In this document: piece after piece, positions 38,274 to 47,636 of the stretch
How positions within the stretch are numbered: the stretch's first letter is position 1
Layout of the letters: each line of letters opens with the position of its first letter
NCBI GenBank assembly: GCA_963784065.1
Contig: CAWAQA010000004.1
Location: forward strand, 124,001 to 188,000
Length of the DNA: 64,000 nt
Source: CAWAQA01 sp963784065
GTDB taxonomy: Bacteria > Acidobacteriota > Vicinamibacteria > Vicinamibacterales > UBA2999
Direction: 5' to 3'
Position numbers and translations under genes: made by a program
Notes under the pieces: generated by a model
What the model saw: only the letters and a program-made list of their open reading frames with translations
Database searches by the model: none
Told to the model about the DNA's origin: nothing

Positions 38274-39086
38274 CTACGCGCCGGCGGGCGTTGGCGTCTG
38301 CTCGCGGCGCGGCGGGCGCACGTTGCGCGTCAGGCGCGCGGCGGCATCCGCCTGGGCCGCTTCCTCGGCGCGCGCGGCGTCCTCCTCGGCGATCCTGGAC
38401 TCGCGCATGCCGCGGCCGCTGGCCACCGCGTCGGCGATCTTCGAGGCGAACAGCCGGATCGCGCGCAGCGCGTCGTCGTTGCCCGGGATCACGAAGTCGA
38501 CCTCGTCCGGATCGCAGTTGGTGTCGACGATGCCGATGACGGGAATCTTCAGCTTGCGCGACTCGTCGACCGCGATCTTTTCCTTGCGCGTGTCGACGAC
38601 GAAGATGGCGTCGGGCAGCCGGGACATCTGCCGGATGCCTTCGAGATTCTTGAGGAGCTTGCGCTTCTCCTTCTCGTTGCGCGCGATCTCCTTCTTCGAC
38701 AGCGTGTCGTAGCGGCCGTCGGTCGCCATCGCCTCGATGTCGCGGAGCCGGCCGAGGCTGCGCTGGATGGTCGTGAAGTTGGTGAGGAGCCCGCCGAGCC
38801 AGCGCTGGTTGATGTAGAACATGCCGCAGCGCTGCGCTTCTTCGGAGATGACGTCCTGAGCCTGCCGCTTGGTGCCGACGAAGAGGACCGTCTTGCCGTC
38901 CGCCGCGAGGTTCGTGACGAACTCCTCGGCCTCTCGGAACTTCTTCACCGTCTTGTTCAGATCGATGATGTAGATGCCGTTCCGCTCGCCGAAGATGTAC
39001 TCCTTCATCTTCGGATTCCACCGCTTCGTCTGGTGGCCGAAGTGAACCCCCGCCTCCAGCAGATCCTTCATCGCAATCCCGGGCAA
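38274..39086 (-). CDS. rpsB: 30S ribosomal protein S2
   Basis: A 270-residue S2. Motifs: MKDLLEAGVHFGHQTKRWNP near residue 6, FYINQRWLGGLLTNF near 91 and DAIFVVDTRKEKIAVDE near 159; an Ala/Glu-rich tail follows. TTG 39086, preceded by GGGAGGGAGC, aligns with the usual start; ATG 39071 is a shorter alternative. Confidence 0.95.
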   Translation of the reverse strand: MPGIAMKDLLEAGVHFGHQTKRWNPKMKEYIFGERNGIYIIDLNKTVKKFREAEEFVTNLAADGKTVLFVGTKRQAQDVISEEAQRCGMFYINQRWLGGLLTNFTTIQRSLGRLRDIEAMATDGRYDTLSKKEIARNEKEKRKLLKNLEGIRQMSRLPDAIFVVDTRKEKIAVDESRKLKIPVIGIVDTNCDPDEVDFVIPGNDDALRAIRLFASKIADAVASGRGMRESRIAEEDAARAEEAAQADAAARLTRNVRPPRREQTPTPAGA

Positions 39087-39108
39087 GCTCCCTCCCTCTC
39101 TGGACGAC

Positions 39109-39501
39109 TTAACGTTTACTGAACTGGAACCGCTTCCGGGCGCCAGCCATCCCGTACTTCTTGCGTTCCTTGACGCGCGAATCCGACGTCAGCAGGCCGT
39201 CTTTCTTGAGCGCCTTGCGCAGCTCGGCGTTGAACGCCACCAGCGCGCGCGCGATGCCGAGCCGGACCGCGCCGGCCGCGCCGTTCACGCCGCCGCCGGC
39301 GACCGTGGCGAGGATGTCGAACTTGTCGGTCGTCTCGGTGAGCTGCAGCGGCCGGCGCACGTTGACGCGCTGCGCCTCGGTCGGGAAGAAGTTCGTGAAC
39401 TCGCGGTGGTTGACGGTGATGGTGCCGGTGCCGGGACGGAGGAACACGCGGGCGGTGGACGTCTTGCGGCGGCCCGTTGCGTAGTATTCGATCGGTGCCA
39501 A
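39109..39501 (-). CDS. rpsI: 30S ribosomal protein S9
   Basis: A 130-residue S9. Motifs: YYATGRRKTSTARVFLRPG near residue 5, AGGGVNGAAGAVRLGIARAL near 67 and the C-terminal YGMAGARKRFQFSKR whose Arg contacts the P-site tRNA. Start TTG 39501 lies two nt after the rplM stop. Confidence 0.95.
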   Translation of the reverse strand: MAPIEYYATGRRKTSTARVFLRPGTGTITVNHREFTNFFPTEAQRVNVRRPLQLTETTDKFDILATVAGGGVNGAAGAVRLGIARALVAFNAELRKALKKDGLLTSDSRVKERKKYGMAGARKRFQFSKR

Positions 39502-39503
39502 GT

Positions 39504-39936
39504 TTACGCGACCTCGAGTGACGTGGGTTGCTGGGCGGCATGCGGATGCTTGTCGCCGGCATAGACCTTCAGCTTCCGGTACATCGCATCGCCCATCTTC
39601 GTCTTCGGCAGCATGCCGCGGACGGCTTCTTCCACCAGGCGGATCGGCTGGCGCTTGCGCACGACGGCGGCGCGCTCCTCGCGCAGGCCGCCTTCGTATC
39701 CGCTGTGCCGGCGGTAGATCTTCTGGTCTTCCTTGCGGCCGGTCAGCTTGACCTGGGCCGCATTGATGACGACGACGTGATCGCCCGTGTCGATGAACGG
39801 GGTGTACATGGCCTTGTGCTTGCCCTGCAGCAGCCGGGCCGCGAGAGTGGCCACCCGGCCGAGGACCTTGTCCGTTGGCATCGATGACGTGCCACCGGCT
39901 ATCCGCGCTCTTTGCGCTCGGGACGAACGTACGCAT
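39504..39936 (-). CDS. rplM: 50S ribosomal protein L13 (frameshifted)
   Basis: About 144 residues. Starts MRTFVPSAKSADSRWHVIDA from ATG 39936. The frame breaks near 39874: dropping one G of CAAGGTC gives GQVLGRVATLAARLLQGKHK, then GDHVVVINAAQVKLTGRK and AVRGMLPKTKMG. First gene of the minus-strand translation operon, 80 nt below its promoter. Confidence 0.93.
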
Positions 39937-40017
39937 GAAAAGGGAATCCTTCGCGGGCGGGTCCCGACCGGGGACGTCCCGATCTGTCCAGACGAAGACC
40001 TACAACCGCAAACCCCA

Positions 40018-40045
40018 ATGATACGGACGGTTCTTGGGCTGTCAA
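40018..40045 (-). promoter_or_regulatory. Strong sigma70 promoter of the rplM operon
   Basis: On the minus strand TTGACA (40045-40040), a 16-nt spacer and TATCAT (40023-40018). The predicted start near 40011 gives a leader of about 75 nt to rplM, with a GGGACGTCCC palindrome at 39971-39980 that could be part of a ribosomal-protein leader structure. Confidence 0.75.
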
Positions 40046-40200
40046 GTTAGCTTGGCACAGTGAGTTGCACGCTTCGTGGCGATCGGGCCGCCTGCCGCAA
40101 CGCATGGGCTGACCGGCGCCCATCCACCGTCCAGCTCCGTGATGAGCCTGACAGAAACAGCCGATAACGGCACTCGACGGGTAGTACGGCCCCACGCTGG

Positions 40201-40218
40201 CCTTACACATGTGTAAGG
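40201..40218. promoter_or_regulatory. Perfect 18-bp palindrome, candidate activator site
   Basis: CCTTACACATGTGTAAGG is fully self-complementary. It lies 94 nt upstream of the sigma54-type promoter, a usual distance for enhancer-binding activators. The protein that binds it is not known; a PilR/NtrC-type regulator is an inference. Confidence 0.7.
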
Positions 40219-40311
40219 CGGCTACTGTTCCGGTCAGCCGGTGCAGCCCCGACGGCGGGGGACGGTCACACAACCTCAGAAAGTTGCACATTTCTTCGCT
40301 TAGCTGAACCG

Positions 40312-40326
40312 TGGCATGCCGGTTGC
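40312..40326 (+). promoter_or_regulatory. Sigma54-type promoter of the pil operon
   Basis: TGGCATG, 4 nt, TTGC. The -24 GG (40313-40314) and -12 GC (40325-40326) have the exact 12-nt spacing of RpoN promoters. The predicted start is near 40338, leaving a leader of about 115 nt to pilM. Confidence 0.7.
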
Positions 40327-40453
40327 CCATTCGTCAGCCGGCGGCTGGCAGCGGCAGTTGGCACCGCGGCGAAGCGTGGGCACCTGCCGCGACGACTGCA
40401 ATCGAGCAAACGACCGTAGAACCGTAGACCGCAGATGCCGGGAGTCACCAAGA

Positions 40454-41519
40454 GTGTTTCGTAAAGCGAAGACTGTCGTCGGCCTCGACATCGGATCGAG
40501 CGCCGTCAAGGCCGTCGAGCTGCAAGCCCGCGGGCAAGTGCTACCGCGTGGCGGCGTTCGGCATCGAGCCGGTGCCGCCCGACGCCATCGTCGACGGCGC
40601 CATCATCGACGCCGGCGCGGTGGCCGACGCGATCCGCCGCATCTTCGAGGCGAACAAGAGCTTCAAGGCGAAGGACGTCTGCGCGTCGCTCTCCGGCAAC
40701 GCCGTGATCGTCAAGAAGATCACGCTGCCGGTGATGACCGAATCGGAGCTCGCGCGAGTCGATCTACTGGGAAGCGGAGCAGTACATCCCGTTCGACATC
40801 CAGGACGTCAACCTCGACTACCAGATCCTCGACCCCGGCACCGGGCCGGAGTCGCGCGGCAGCATGGACGTGCTGCTCGTCGCGGCCAAGAAAGAAAAGA
40901 TCGGCGACTACACCAGCGTGATCGCGCAGGCGGGACGCACGGCCGGTCATCGTGGACGTGGACGCGTTCGCGCTGCAGAACGCCTACGAGGTCAACTACG
41001 GCCTCGACCCGGACCGCGTCGTCGTCCTGCTCAACGCCGGCGCCAGCGCGATCAACATCAACATCCTCCAGGGCGATCAGTCGGTCTTCACGCGCGACAT
41101 CTCGATGGGCGGCAACGCCTACACCGAGGCCGTGCAGAAGGAGCTCGACCTGCCCTTCGAGGCGGCGGAGCAGCTGAAGAAGGGCATCCCGGTGGACGGC
41201 GCCACCTTCGAGGAGGCGCAGCCGGTGCTGCGCGCCGTCACCGAGAACGTGCTGCTCGAAATCCAGAAGACCTTCGACTTCTTCAAGGCGACCGCGTCGT
41301 CGGATCAGATCGACCGAATCATGTTGAGCGGCGGCGCCTCGCGCGTGGATGGCTTCCGCGAGATGCTCCAGGAGCGGCTTCAGCGCGCCGGTCGAGGACT
41401 TCGATCCGTTCCGCGCGGTCACGTGGGACGCGAAGAAGCTTGCCGGCGACCCGGCGGACATGGCGGCCACGGCGGCGGTCGCCGTGGGCCTCGCGCTCAG
41501 AAAGGTGAGCGACCGATGA
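40454..41519 (+). CDS. pilM: Type IV pilus assembly ATPase-like protein PilM (frameshifted)
   Basis: About 353 residues, actin-like fold. KTVVGLDIGSSAVKAVEL near residue 6, then CYRVAAFGIEPVPPDAIVDG, SLSGNAVIVKKITLPVM, SIYWEAEQYIPFDIQDVNLD, NILQGDQSVFTRDISMGGN and MLSGGASRVDGF. Four single-base insertions (near 40528, 40756, 40941, 41383) must be removed to join these pieces. GTG 40454 is inferred from the family start. PilM forms a cytoplasmic ring bound to the PilN N-terminus. The stop overlaps pilN. Confidence 0.9.
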
Positions 41520-42157
41520 TTCGCATCAACCTTCTCGGCGTCGAGCGGCAGAAGGCCAGGAAGGCGATGGCCTTCGACGTCGGCCAGCGGCTGACGATTG
41601 CCTGCAGCCTCATTCTGGTCGTGGCCGCGCTCCTCATCGGCTGGTGGTACTGGTCGCTCAACGAGGAATCGGCGCGCGTGGACACGGAGATAGCGGCGGC
41701 GCAGCAGGAAGCGGCGCGGCTGCAGTCGCTGCTCGCCGAGGTGAGCCAGTTCGAGGCGCGCCGCGGTCAGCTCCAGCAGCGCGTCGCGCTCATCGAGCAG
41801 CTGCGCAGCGGGCAGAGCCTGCCCGTGCAGCTCCTCGACCACGTCAGCCGGAGCCTGCCGGACATGCTGTGGCTGACCGAGCTGGAGCAGGACGGCGACG
41901 CGTTGACGATGTCGGGGCGGAGCACGACGCTCATCGCGCTCTCGGATTTCGTCGGCAACCTCGGACGCGGCTCCATGCTGCAGAAGCCGATCGAGATCGT
42001 GCAGAGCCAGGTGGAGTCGGTGTCCGGCGCCGCCGCGCAGGGCGGGCCGCCGGTCGAATTGATCACATTTGAAGTCAAGGCGCAGGTTGCGCCGTCAGCG
42101 CCCGCGACCGCACCGGGCACGACCGCCGCGCCGGGCGCCGCCGTCGCAGGCCGCTGA
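41516..42157 (+). CDS. pilN: Type IV pilus alignment protein PilN
   Basis: A 213-residue single-pass inner-membrane protein. The N-terminal MIRINLL is the PilM-binding motif. A membrane helix lies near residues 26-45 (LTIACSLILVVAALLIGWWY), followed by a coiled coil (ARVDTEIAAAQQEAARLQSL) and a ferredoxin-like domain with LPDMLWLTELEQDGD. Coupled to pilM by ATGA. Confidence 0.92.
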   Translation: MIRINLLGVERQKARKAMAFDVGQRLTIACSLILVVAALLIGWWYWSLNEESARVDTEIAAAQQEAARLQSLLAEVSQFEARRGQLQQRVALIEQLRSGQSLPVQLLDHVSRSLPDMLWLTELEQDGDALTMSGRSTTLIALSDFVGNLGRGSMLQKPIEIVQSQVESVSGAAAQGGPPVELITFEVKAQVAPSAPATAPGTTAAPGAAVAGR

Positions 42158-42187
42158 GCGGGCGCAGGTGAGGCTCGATACGCAGAC

Positions 42188-42799
42188 ATGGCGATGAATC
42201 TCAGCTTGAGCAAGATGCCGTGGTACGGACAGATCGGCGTGTTCATCGCGCTGTCGCTGGCCGCCGCGGGCGTCTTCTGGAATTGGTACGCACAGCCGGC
42301 GCAGGCGAGCATCGATCAGCGCCACGCCCAGCTGGCCGCGCTCCGCACGGAGATCGACCGCGGGCTGGCGACGGCGCGCCGGCTGCCGGAGTTCCGTCGC
42401 GAGATCGCGGCGCTCGAGGCGCAGCTCGAACGCCTCCGGACCGTGCTGCCCGAGGAGCAGGACGTCGCCGACCTGCTGCGACGCGTGCAGGCGATGGCGA
42501 CGCAGTCCAACCTTGCCATCCGCGGCTTCACGCCGCGCGCCGTCGCGCGCAAGCAGATGCACATGGAATGGCCGATCGGCCTGCAGCTCGAGGGGACGTA
42601 TCACGACCTGGGAGACTTCCTCGAACGCGTCAGCAAGTTCCCGCGAATCATCAACGTCGGCGGCATTCATGTCCGCGCCAGGGAAGTCGCCACCGGCCCG
42701 ACGGTCACGGCGGAGCTGACGGCCACGACCTTCGTGCTCATCGAGACGCCGCCGGCAGCGGCGCCAGGAGCGGCGCCCGCGACGGCGCCGGCGGAGTGA
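42188..42799 (+). CDS. pilO: Type IV pilus alignment protein PilO
   Basis: A 203-residue inner-membrane protein with one helix near residues 15-32 (QIGVFIALSLAAAGVFWNWY), a coiled coil (AQLAALRTEIDRGLATARRL) and a C-terminal ferredoxin-like domain (GLQLEGTYHDLGDFLERVSK). Forms heterodimers with PilN. The C-terminus is Ala/Pro-rich. Confidence 0.92.
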   Translation: MAMNLSLSKMPWYGQIGVFIALSLAAAGVFWNWYAQPAQASIDQRHAQLAALRTEIDRGLATARRLPEFRREIAALEAQLERLRTVLPEEQDVADLLRRVQAMATQSNLAIRGFTPRAVARKQMHMEWPIGLQLEGTYHDLGDFLERVSKFPRIINVGGIHVRAREVATGPTVTAELTATTFVLIETPPAAAPGAAPATAPAE

Positions 42800-42807
42800 G
42801 CGCCGTC

Positions 42808-43287
42808 ATGATCAACAGCTACGCGCTCGCGCTCGTGCTCGTGACGACACAGGTCGCCGCCATCGCCCAGTCTCCGGCGCCCGCACCGCAGGCACCTGCA
42901 GCCCCGGAGACCGCGGTCCCGGTCGAGCCCCAGGGCTTCGACTACGACCCCGAGGGTCGCCGCGACCCGTTCGTGAGCCTGGTGCGGCGCGGGACCGATA
43001 CGGCCCGCTCGACGCCGGCGACACGGGGACCGGGCCTTGGCGGGCTGGAAACCGCGGAGGTCACGCTCCGGGGAACGGTGCAGAGCCGCGACGGCTACGT
43101 CGCCATTCTCGCGGGCGTCGACAGCAAGGCGTACATCGTGCGGATAGGCGACCGGCTGCTCGACGGGACGATCCGGTCCATCACTCCCAACGCGATCGTG
43201 ATCATGCAGCAGGTGAACGACCCGCTCTCGCTCGACAAGCAGCGTGAGGTGCGAAAGACGATCCGCCAGGCGGACGAGGCAAAGTAG
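42808..43287 (+). CDS. pilP: Type IV pilus protein PilP
   Basis: A 159-residue protein with an N-terminal signal (LALVLVTTQVAAIAQS), no clear lipobox Cys, then YDPEGRRDPFVSLV near residue 48 and the small beta domain (AEVTLRGTVQSRDGYVAILA, YIVRIGDRLLDGTI). PilP links PilNO to PilQ. Its stop abuts the pilQ ATG. Confidence 0.9.
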   Translation: MINSYALALVLVTTQVAAIAQSPAPAPQAPAAPETAVPVEPQGFDYDPEGRRDPFVSLVRRGTDTARSTPATRGPGLGGLETAEVTLRGTVQSRDGYVAILAGVDSKAYIVRIGDRLLDGTIRSITPNAIVIMQQVNDPLSLDKQREVRKTIRQADEAK

Positions 43288-45462
43288 ATGCGAACCCGAC
43301 TAGTGATTGTGATCGTCGTGTTGATCGCCGCCGGAGCGGCCGTGATGGCGCCGCTCGGCGCCAACGGGCGCCGCGCCGAGGTGGCGATGCTGAAGAAGAT
43401 CGGCTCGCAGGTGAGCGACCGCGCCGGCGTGATTGCCATCGAGGCATCCGACCCGGTGCCGTACGTGGCGTCGCAGCCCGACCCGCGCACCTTCGTCGTC
43501 GAGCTCCGCGAGGTGGTGGCGCTTGGCTTCGCCGACAACTTCAGTGTGGATCCGCGGCATCCGGTGGCGGCCGTGAAGGTTGAAAGCGCGCAGGCGGTGG
43601 ACGGCGTGAGCGTCGCCCGGATCCGCATGACGCTGACGCAGCCGTCGCGCCCGCGCGTCCGCAGCGCCCGCAACGTCATCTACGTCGAGGCCGACCGGCT
43701 CGATCGCGTCCCGACCACGGCTGGCACGATCAGCACCGCCGGCCCGGCGAGCGCCATCCGCGACGTGCGCGTGACGCGCCGCGGCGCGGCGACGGCCGTC
43801 ACGCTGCTCGGCACCGGACCGCTCGCCGCCACCAGCGTGACGCAGCCGAAGGACGGCCAGCCGCGGCTCGTCCTCGACCTGCCCAACGTGACGTCGGCGC
43901 TGCCGGCAGTGACGAAGGTGGGCCAGGGACCGGTCGGCGACGTGCGCATCGGCCTCAACCCGCGCGCGCCGCTCGTCACCCAGGTGGTGATGGACCTGGC
44001 GCGTCCCGCGGCCCATCGCCTCGAGTCGTCACCGGACGGCAACGATCTGACGGTGCTCTTCGACGAACCGTCCGCCGAGCCGTTCACCGCGCTGACGAAG
44101 ACATCGCCCGTTCCGCAGACGCCGGCCGCCCCGGCCCGTCTCCAGCAGGCGGCTGCGAAAGCACAGGCGCCCGCGACGCAGATCCCCGTGGGTGGCGCAA
44201 CACCCCAGCGATACACCGGCCACCCGGTGAGCCTCGACTTCCAGGGCGCCGACCTGCGCGCCGTGCTCCGCACCTTCGCCGAGATCAGCGGCCTGAACAT
44301 CGTCATCGACCCGACGATTCAGGGCACCGTGGACGTGGCGCTGCGCGACGTGCCGTGGGACCAGGCGCTCGACATCATCCTGCGCGCCAACAAGCTCGGC
44401 TACGTCGTCGACGGCACGATCGTCCGCGTCGCGCCGCTGACCGTGCTGGCCGACGAGGAAGCGCAGCGCCGCAAGCTGTCCGACGAGCAGGCGCTCTCGG
44501 GCGAACTGCGCATGCTGACGCGGGCGCTGAGCTACGCGCGCGGCGAGGACCTGCGTGCGCTGATCACCGCGACCGTGCTGTCGCAGCGCGGATCGATCCA
44601 GACCGACCCGCGAACCAACACGCTCATCATCAACGACCTCGCCGACCGGCTGACGCGCGCCAACGACCTGTTGACGACGCTCGATCGGCCCGCAGCCGCA
44701 GGTCGAGATCGAAGCGCGCATCGTGCAGACGACGCGCGAGTTCGCGCGGACGCTCGGCGTGCAGTGGGGCTTCAACGGCCGCGCGGCGCAGGCACTCGGC
44801 AACACGCTGCCGCTCTCGTTCCCGAATCAGGCGAGCGTCGGCGGCCGCACGACCGGGGTCCAGGGCCAGGGAGCGGATGCCACGAACTCGGTCGTTGACC
44901 TTGGTGTCGAGGCTGCCCGCAGCGCCCTCGGCCTGGCGCTCGGCTCGGTCAACGGCGCCGTCAACCTCGACGTCGCGCTGTCGGCGCTCGAGCGGCAGGG
45001 CCAGGGACGCCTGCTGTCGACGCCGCGCGTCTCGACGCAGAACAACGTCGAGGCCGAGATCACGCAGGGCGTGCAGATTCCGATTCAGACCGTGGCGAAC
45101 AACACGGTGACGGTGACGTTCAAGGACGCGGCGCTGACGCTGCAGGTCACGCCGCAGATCACCGCCGCCGACACCGTGATCATGCGGATCGCGGTCGAGA
45201 ACGCGGCGCCCGACTTCAGCCGCCAGGTCGACGGCATTCCCGCCGATCGACACGCAGCGCGCGCTCACGCAGGTGCTCGTGAGCAACGGCGAGACGACGG
45301 TCATCGGCGGCATCTACGTGAGCCGCGAGCAGGCGGCGCCAGGATCGCACGCCGGGGCTCCACCGGCTGCCGCTGCTCGGCTGGCTGTTCAAGCGCGAGA
45401 ACGTGACCGACGAAAGCCGCGAGCTGCTGATTTTCATCACGCCGCGCATCGTCAGGCTGTAG
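43288..45462 (+). CDS. pilQ: Type IV pilus secretin PilQ (frameshifted)
   Basis: About 723 residues. Signal peptide, two AMIN domains (around FVVELREVVALGFAD and PRLVLDLPNVTSALP), an STN domain (VSLDFQGADLRAVLRTFAEI), an N1 domain (ALSYARGEDLRALITATVLS) and a secretin domain (LGVQWGFNG, LSALERQGQGRLLSTPRVST, ITPRIVRL). Insertions near 44692, 45240 and 45344 must be removed; the last block reads TPGLHRLPLLGWLFKRENVT. Forms the outer-membrane pilus gate. Confidence 0.92.
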
Positions 45463-45474
45463 GGAGCAAAAGCA

Positions 45475-46097
45475 GTGAACGCGACATCATTCAAGACTGG
45501 CAGTCATTCTGGCGTGTGCGGCGATCGGGTCCGGCTGCGGCGAGGTCGCTCGCCAGGGCCGGTCGCCGTCGCAGATCGTCATCAACAACCTGCAGGCCGC
45601 GGCCGGCGGGGCCCAGACGTTCAGCGGCGTGCTCCAGTCCGACGTGATCACGCGGGCCCAGGAAGACGACCCGGCGTCCTGCACCATCTTCAACGACTCG
45701 GGCCAGGTCACGATGTCGATCGTGCTCAAGGATCAGGGGACGCCGGCGCACCGCCTCGACGCCGACCCCGTTGAATCAGGTGACGTTCACGCGCTATCGC
45801 GTCGTCTATCGCCGGACCGACCGCGCTGACGGCGGCGTGCCGGGAACCGACGTGCCGTTTCCCTTCGAGTCGGCGGTGACATTCACCGTGCCCGAGACGG
45901 GCCAGGCGACCGCGGGCTTCAACCTGGTGCGGCAGACGGCCAAGCTCGAGGCGCCGCTGCTGGCGCTGCGGCGCAGCGCCGTCCTGCTGTCGATGATTGC
46001 CGACGTGACGTTCATCGGCCGCGACCTGGCGGGCAATGACGTCATCGCGACCGGCAGCATCGGGATCACCTTCGGGGACTTCGGCGGGGGCTGCTGA
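45475..46097 (+). CDS. Lipoprotein in the pil operon (frameshifted)
   Basis: About 206 residues. N-terminus with lipobox (AVILACAAIGSGCGEV) once an extra G near 45503 is removed. Then RSPSQIVINNLQAAAGG and QVTMSIVLKDQGTP; a second insertion near 45750 joins LNQVTFTRYRVVYRRTDRAD and SAVTFTVPETGQATAGF. Beta-rich, no recognised family. Thirteen nt after pilQ, so cotranscribed; could be a PilQ-associated or minor surface lipoprotein. Confidence 0.65.
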
Positions 46098-46102
46098 CCA
46101 TC

Positions 46103-47081
46103 ATGAACAACACATCATTCATTCGCCGGTTCGCCGTGGCTGCGGCCGCGCTTCCGCTCCTGGCGACGCTGGGCGGGTGTTCGATCGAAAAGGACACCCC
46201 ACCGTCCCTGACCGGGCCGTCGGAGTTCGGGCTGTCGCTGACCATGGCCGCCACGCCGGACGTTGTCTCGCGGGACGGCAGTTCCATGGCGACCGTCACC
46301 GTGACCGCACGCGATGCGCAAGGACGCCCCGTCTCGGGCCAGCGCATCCTTCTCGGGCTCACCCCGGCCAACGGCGGAACGCTCTCGGCCAGCGACGTCG
46401 TCACCGGGCCGGACGGCCGCGCGACGTTCGGGTTCGTCGCGCCCCCGAGCAGCAGCGCTGTCGATGCGGTGTCCATCGTCGCGACGCCGGTCGGGCAGAA
46501 TTTCGACAATTCCGTCTCACGCTCGATGTCGATCCGGCTCGTCGGTCCGGCGGCACCCGCTGCGGCGTTCAGCCTCTCACCGGCGGCGCCCGAGCGGCTG
46601 CAGGTCGTGACGTTCGACGCATCGGCCACCACGATCAACGGCGTGGCGTGCGGTGACGACTGCACGTATATCTGGAGGTTCGGCAGCGAGCAGAACGCGA
46701 CCGGGCGCGTCGTCACGTATCGATTCCAGACCGCGGCCACCTACGCGGTGCAGTTGACCGTGACCAGCCCGACGGGCACTGTGGGCACGACGACGCAGAA
46801 CGTCGTCGTCTCGGCAGGGACGCTGACGCCGGTGATCACCCTCTCGCCGACGAATCCGCAGCGGAACACGAACGTGATCTTCGACGGCCGCAGCTCGACG
46901 GCAACCGGGCGGAGCGACGATCGAAGACTACCAGTGGGATTTCGGCGATGGCGACACGGGCAGCGGTCCGACCGCGAGCAATTCCTTCAGCGAGAGCCGG
47001 ACGTATACGGTACGTCTGACGGTTCGCGACAGCTTCGGCCGGACGGCCACGACCACGAGCGCCCTCACCGTCGCCCCCTAG
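46103..47081 (+). CDS. Ig-like/PKD-domain lipoprotein in the pil operon (frameshifted)
   Basis: About 325 residues. Lipobox LLATLGGCS near residue 22; a Big_1-type Ig domain (SSMATVTVTARDAQGRPVSG, TGPDGRATFGFVAP) and two PKD-like domains (YIWRFGSEQNATGRVVTYRF; YQWDFGDGDTGSG after removal of one C near 46910). Extracytoplasmic beta-sandwich domains typical of surface adhesion or scaffold proteins. Six nt after the previous lipoprotein. Confidence 0.75.
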
Positions 47082-47093
47082 GGCGTTATCGAC

Positions 47094-47099
47094 GATACT
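47094..47099 (+). promoter_or_regulatory. -10 box for a leaderless transcript
   Basis: GATACT lies 6 nt before GTG 47106, the same geometry as at nagZ. No clear -35. Confidence 0.4.
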
Positions 47100-47105
47100 G
47101 GGTCC

Positions 47106-47636
47106 GTGGCCGAGAGTCCGCGGATCGAAGAACTGCGGCGCCGGGTCGAGAGCGACCCGGCGTCGATTGCCTTCGCGCAACTCGCAGAAGAATACCGGCG
47201 CGTGGGGGACTACGAGCAGGCCCTGCGCGTCTCCCGTGCCGGCCTCGCACAGCATCCCAACTATCTGTCCGCACGCGTAACCCTCGGTCGCGCCCTCCTC
47301 GAGCTGCAGCAGTTCGACGAGGCGAAGACGGAGCTCGATCGCGTGCTTCAAGCCGCGCCCGACAACCTCGCGGCGATCCGCGCGCTCGCGGAGATGCACC
47401 AGCGGCGCGGAGAGTTCGATGAAGCGCTGAAGCAGTTCAGCACGGCGCACGCCGCCGGTCGCGACACGGCGCCGCCTCCCGCGCCGCCGCCCGACTACAC
47501 GCGGGCGGTCGAAGCGCTCGACTCCATTACGCTCGATCGGCCGGTGCCGTCGATCGTGGAGCCGGACGACCCCGCCCTCGGCGAGCTGGAATCGTGGCTC
47601 GAGGCGATTCTTGCGGACCGCACGGGTCGGGCATGA
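47106..47636 (+). CDS. TPR-repeat protein
   Basis: A 176-residue cytoplasmic protein with at least three TPR units (AFAQLAEEYRRVGDYEQALR, RVTLGRALLELQQFDEAKTE, AIRALAEMHQRRGEFDEALK) and a Pro-rich linker before a C-terminal acidic helix (ELESWLEAILADR). Function unknown. Coupled to the M24 peptidase by ATGA. Confidence 0.75.
   Translation: MAESPRIEELRRRVESDPASIAFAQLAEEYRRVGDYEQALRVSRAGLAQHPNYLSARVTLGRALLELQQFDEAKTELDRVLQAAPDNLAAIRALAEMHQRRGEFDEALKQFSTAHAAGRDTAPPPAPPPDYTRAVEALDSITLDRPVPSIVEPDDPALGELESWLEAILADRTGRA

Larger units (their letters stand above)
40046..40453. other. Long regulatory gap upstream of the pil operon
   Basis: About 400 nt without a credible gene between the divergent rplM and pilM transcripts. 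It holds a perfect 18-bp palindrome, a sigma54-type promoter (both listed separately), some GGCAGC-like units (40330-40360) and CCGTAGA-like units (40415-40437) just before pilM. Confidence 0.7.

Noticed and set aside
40051..40200. Small coding gene in the gap upstream of pilM
   Set aside because: Frames in this stretch have no Shine-Dalgarno or family-like sequence; regulatory signals explain the region better.
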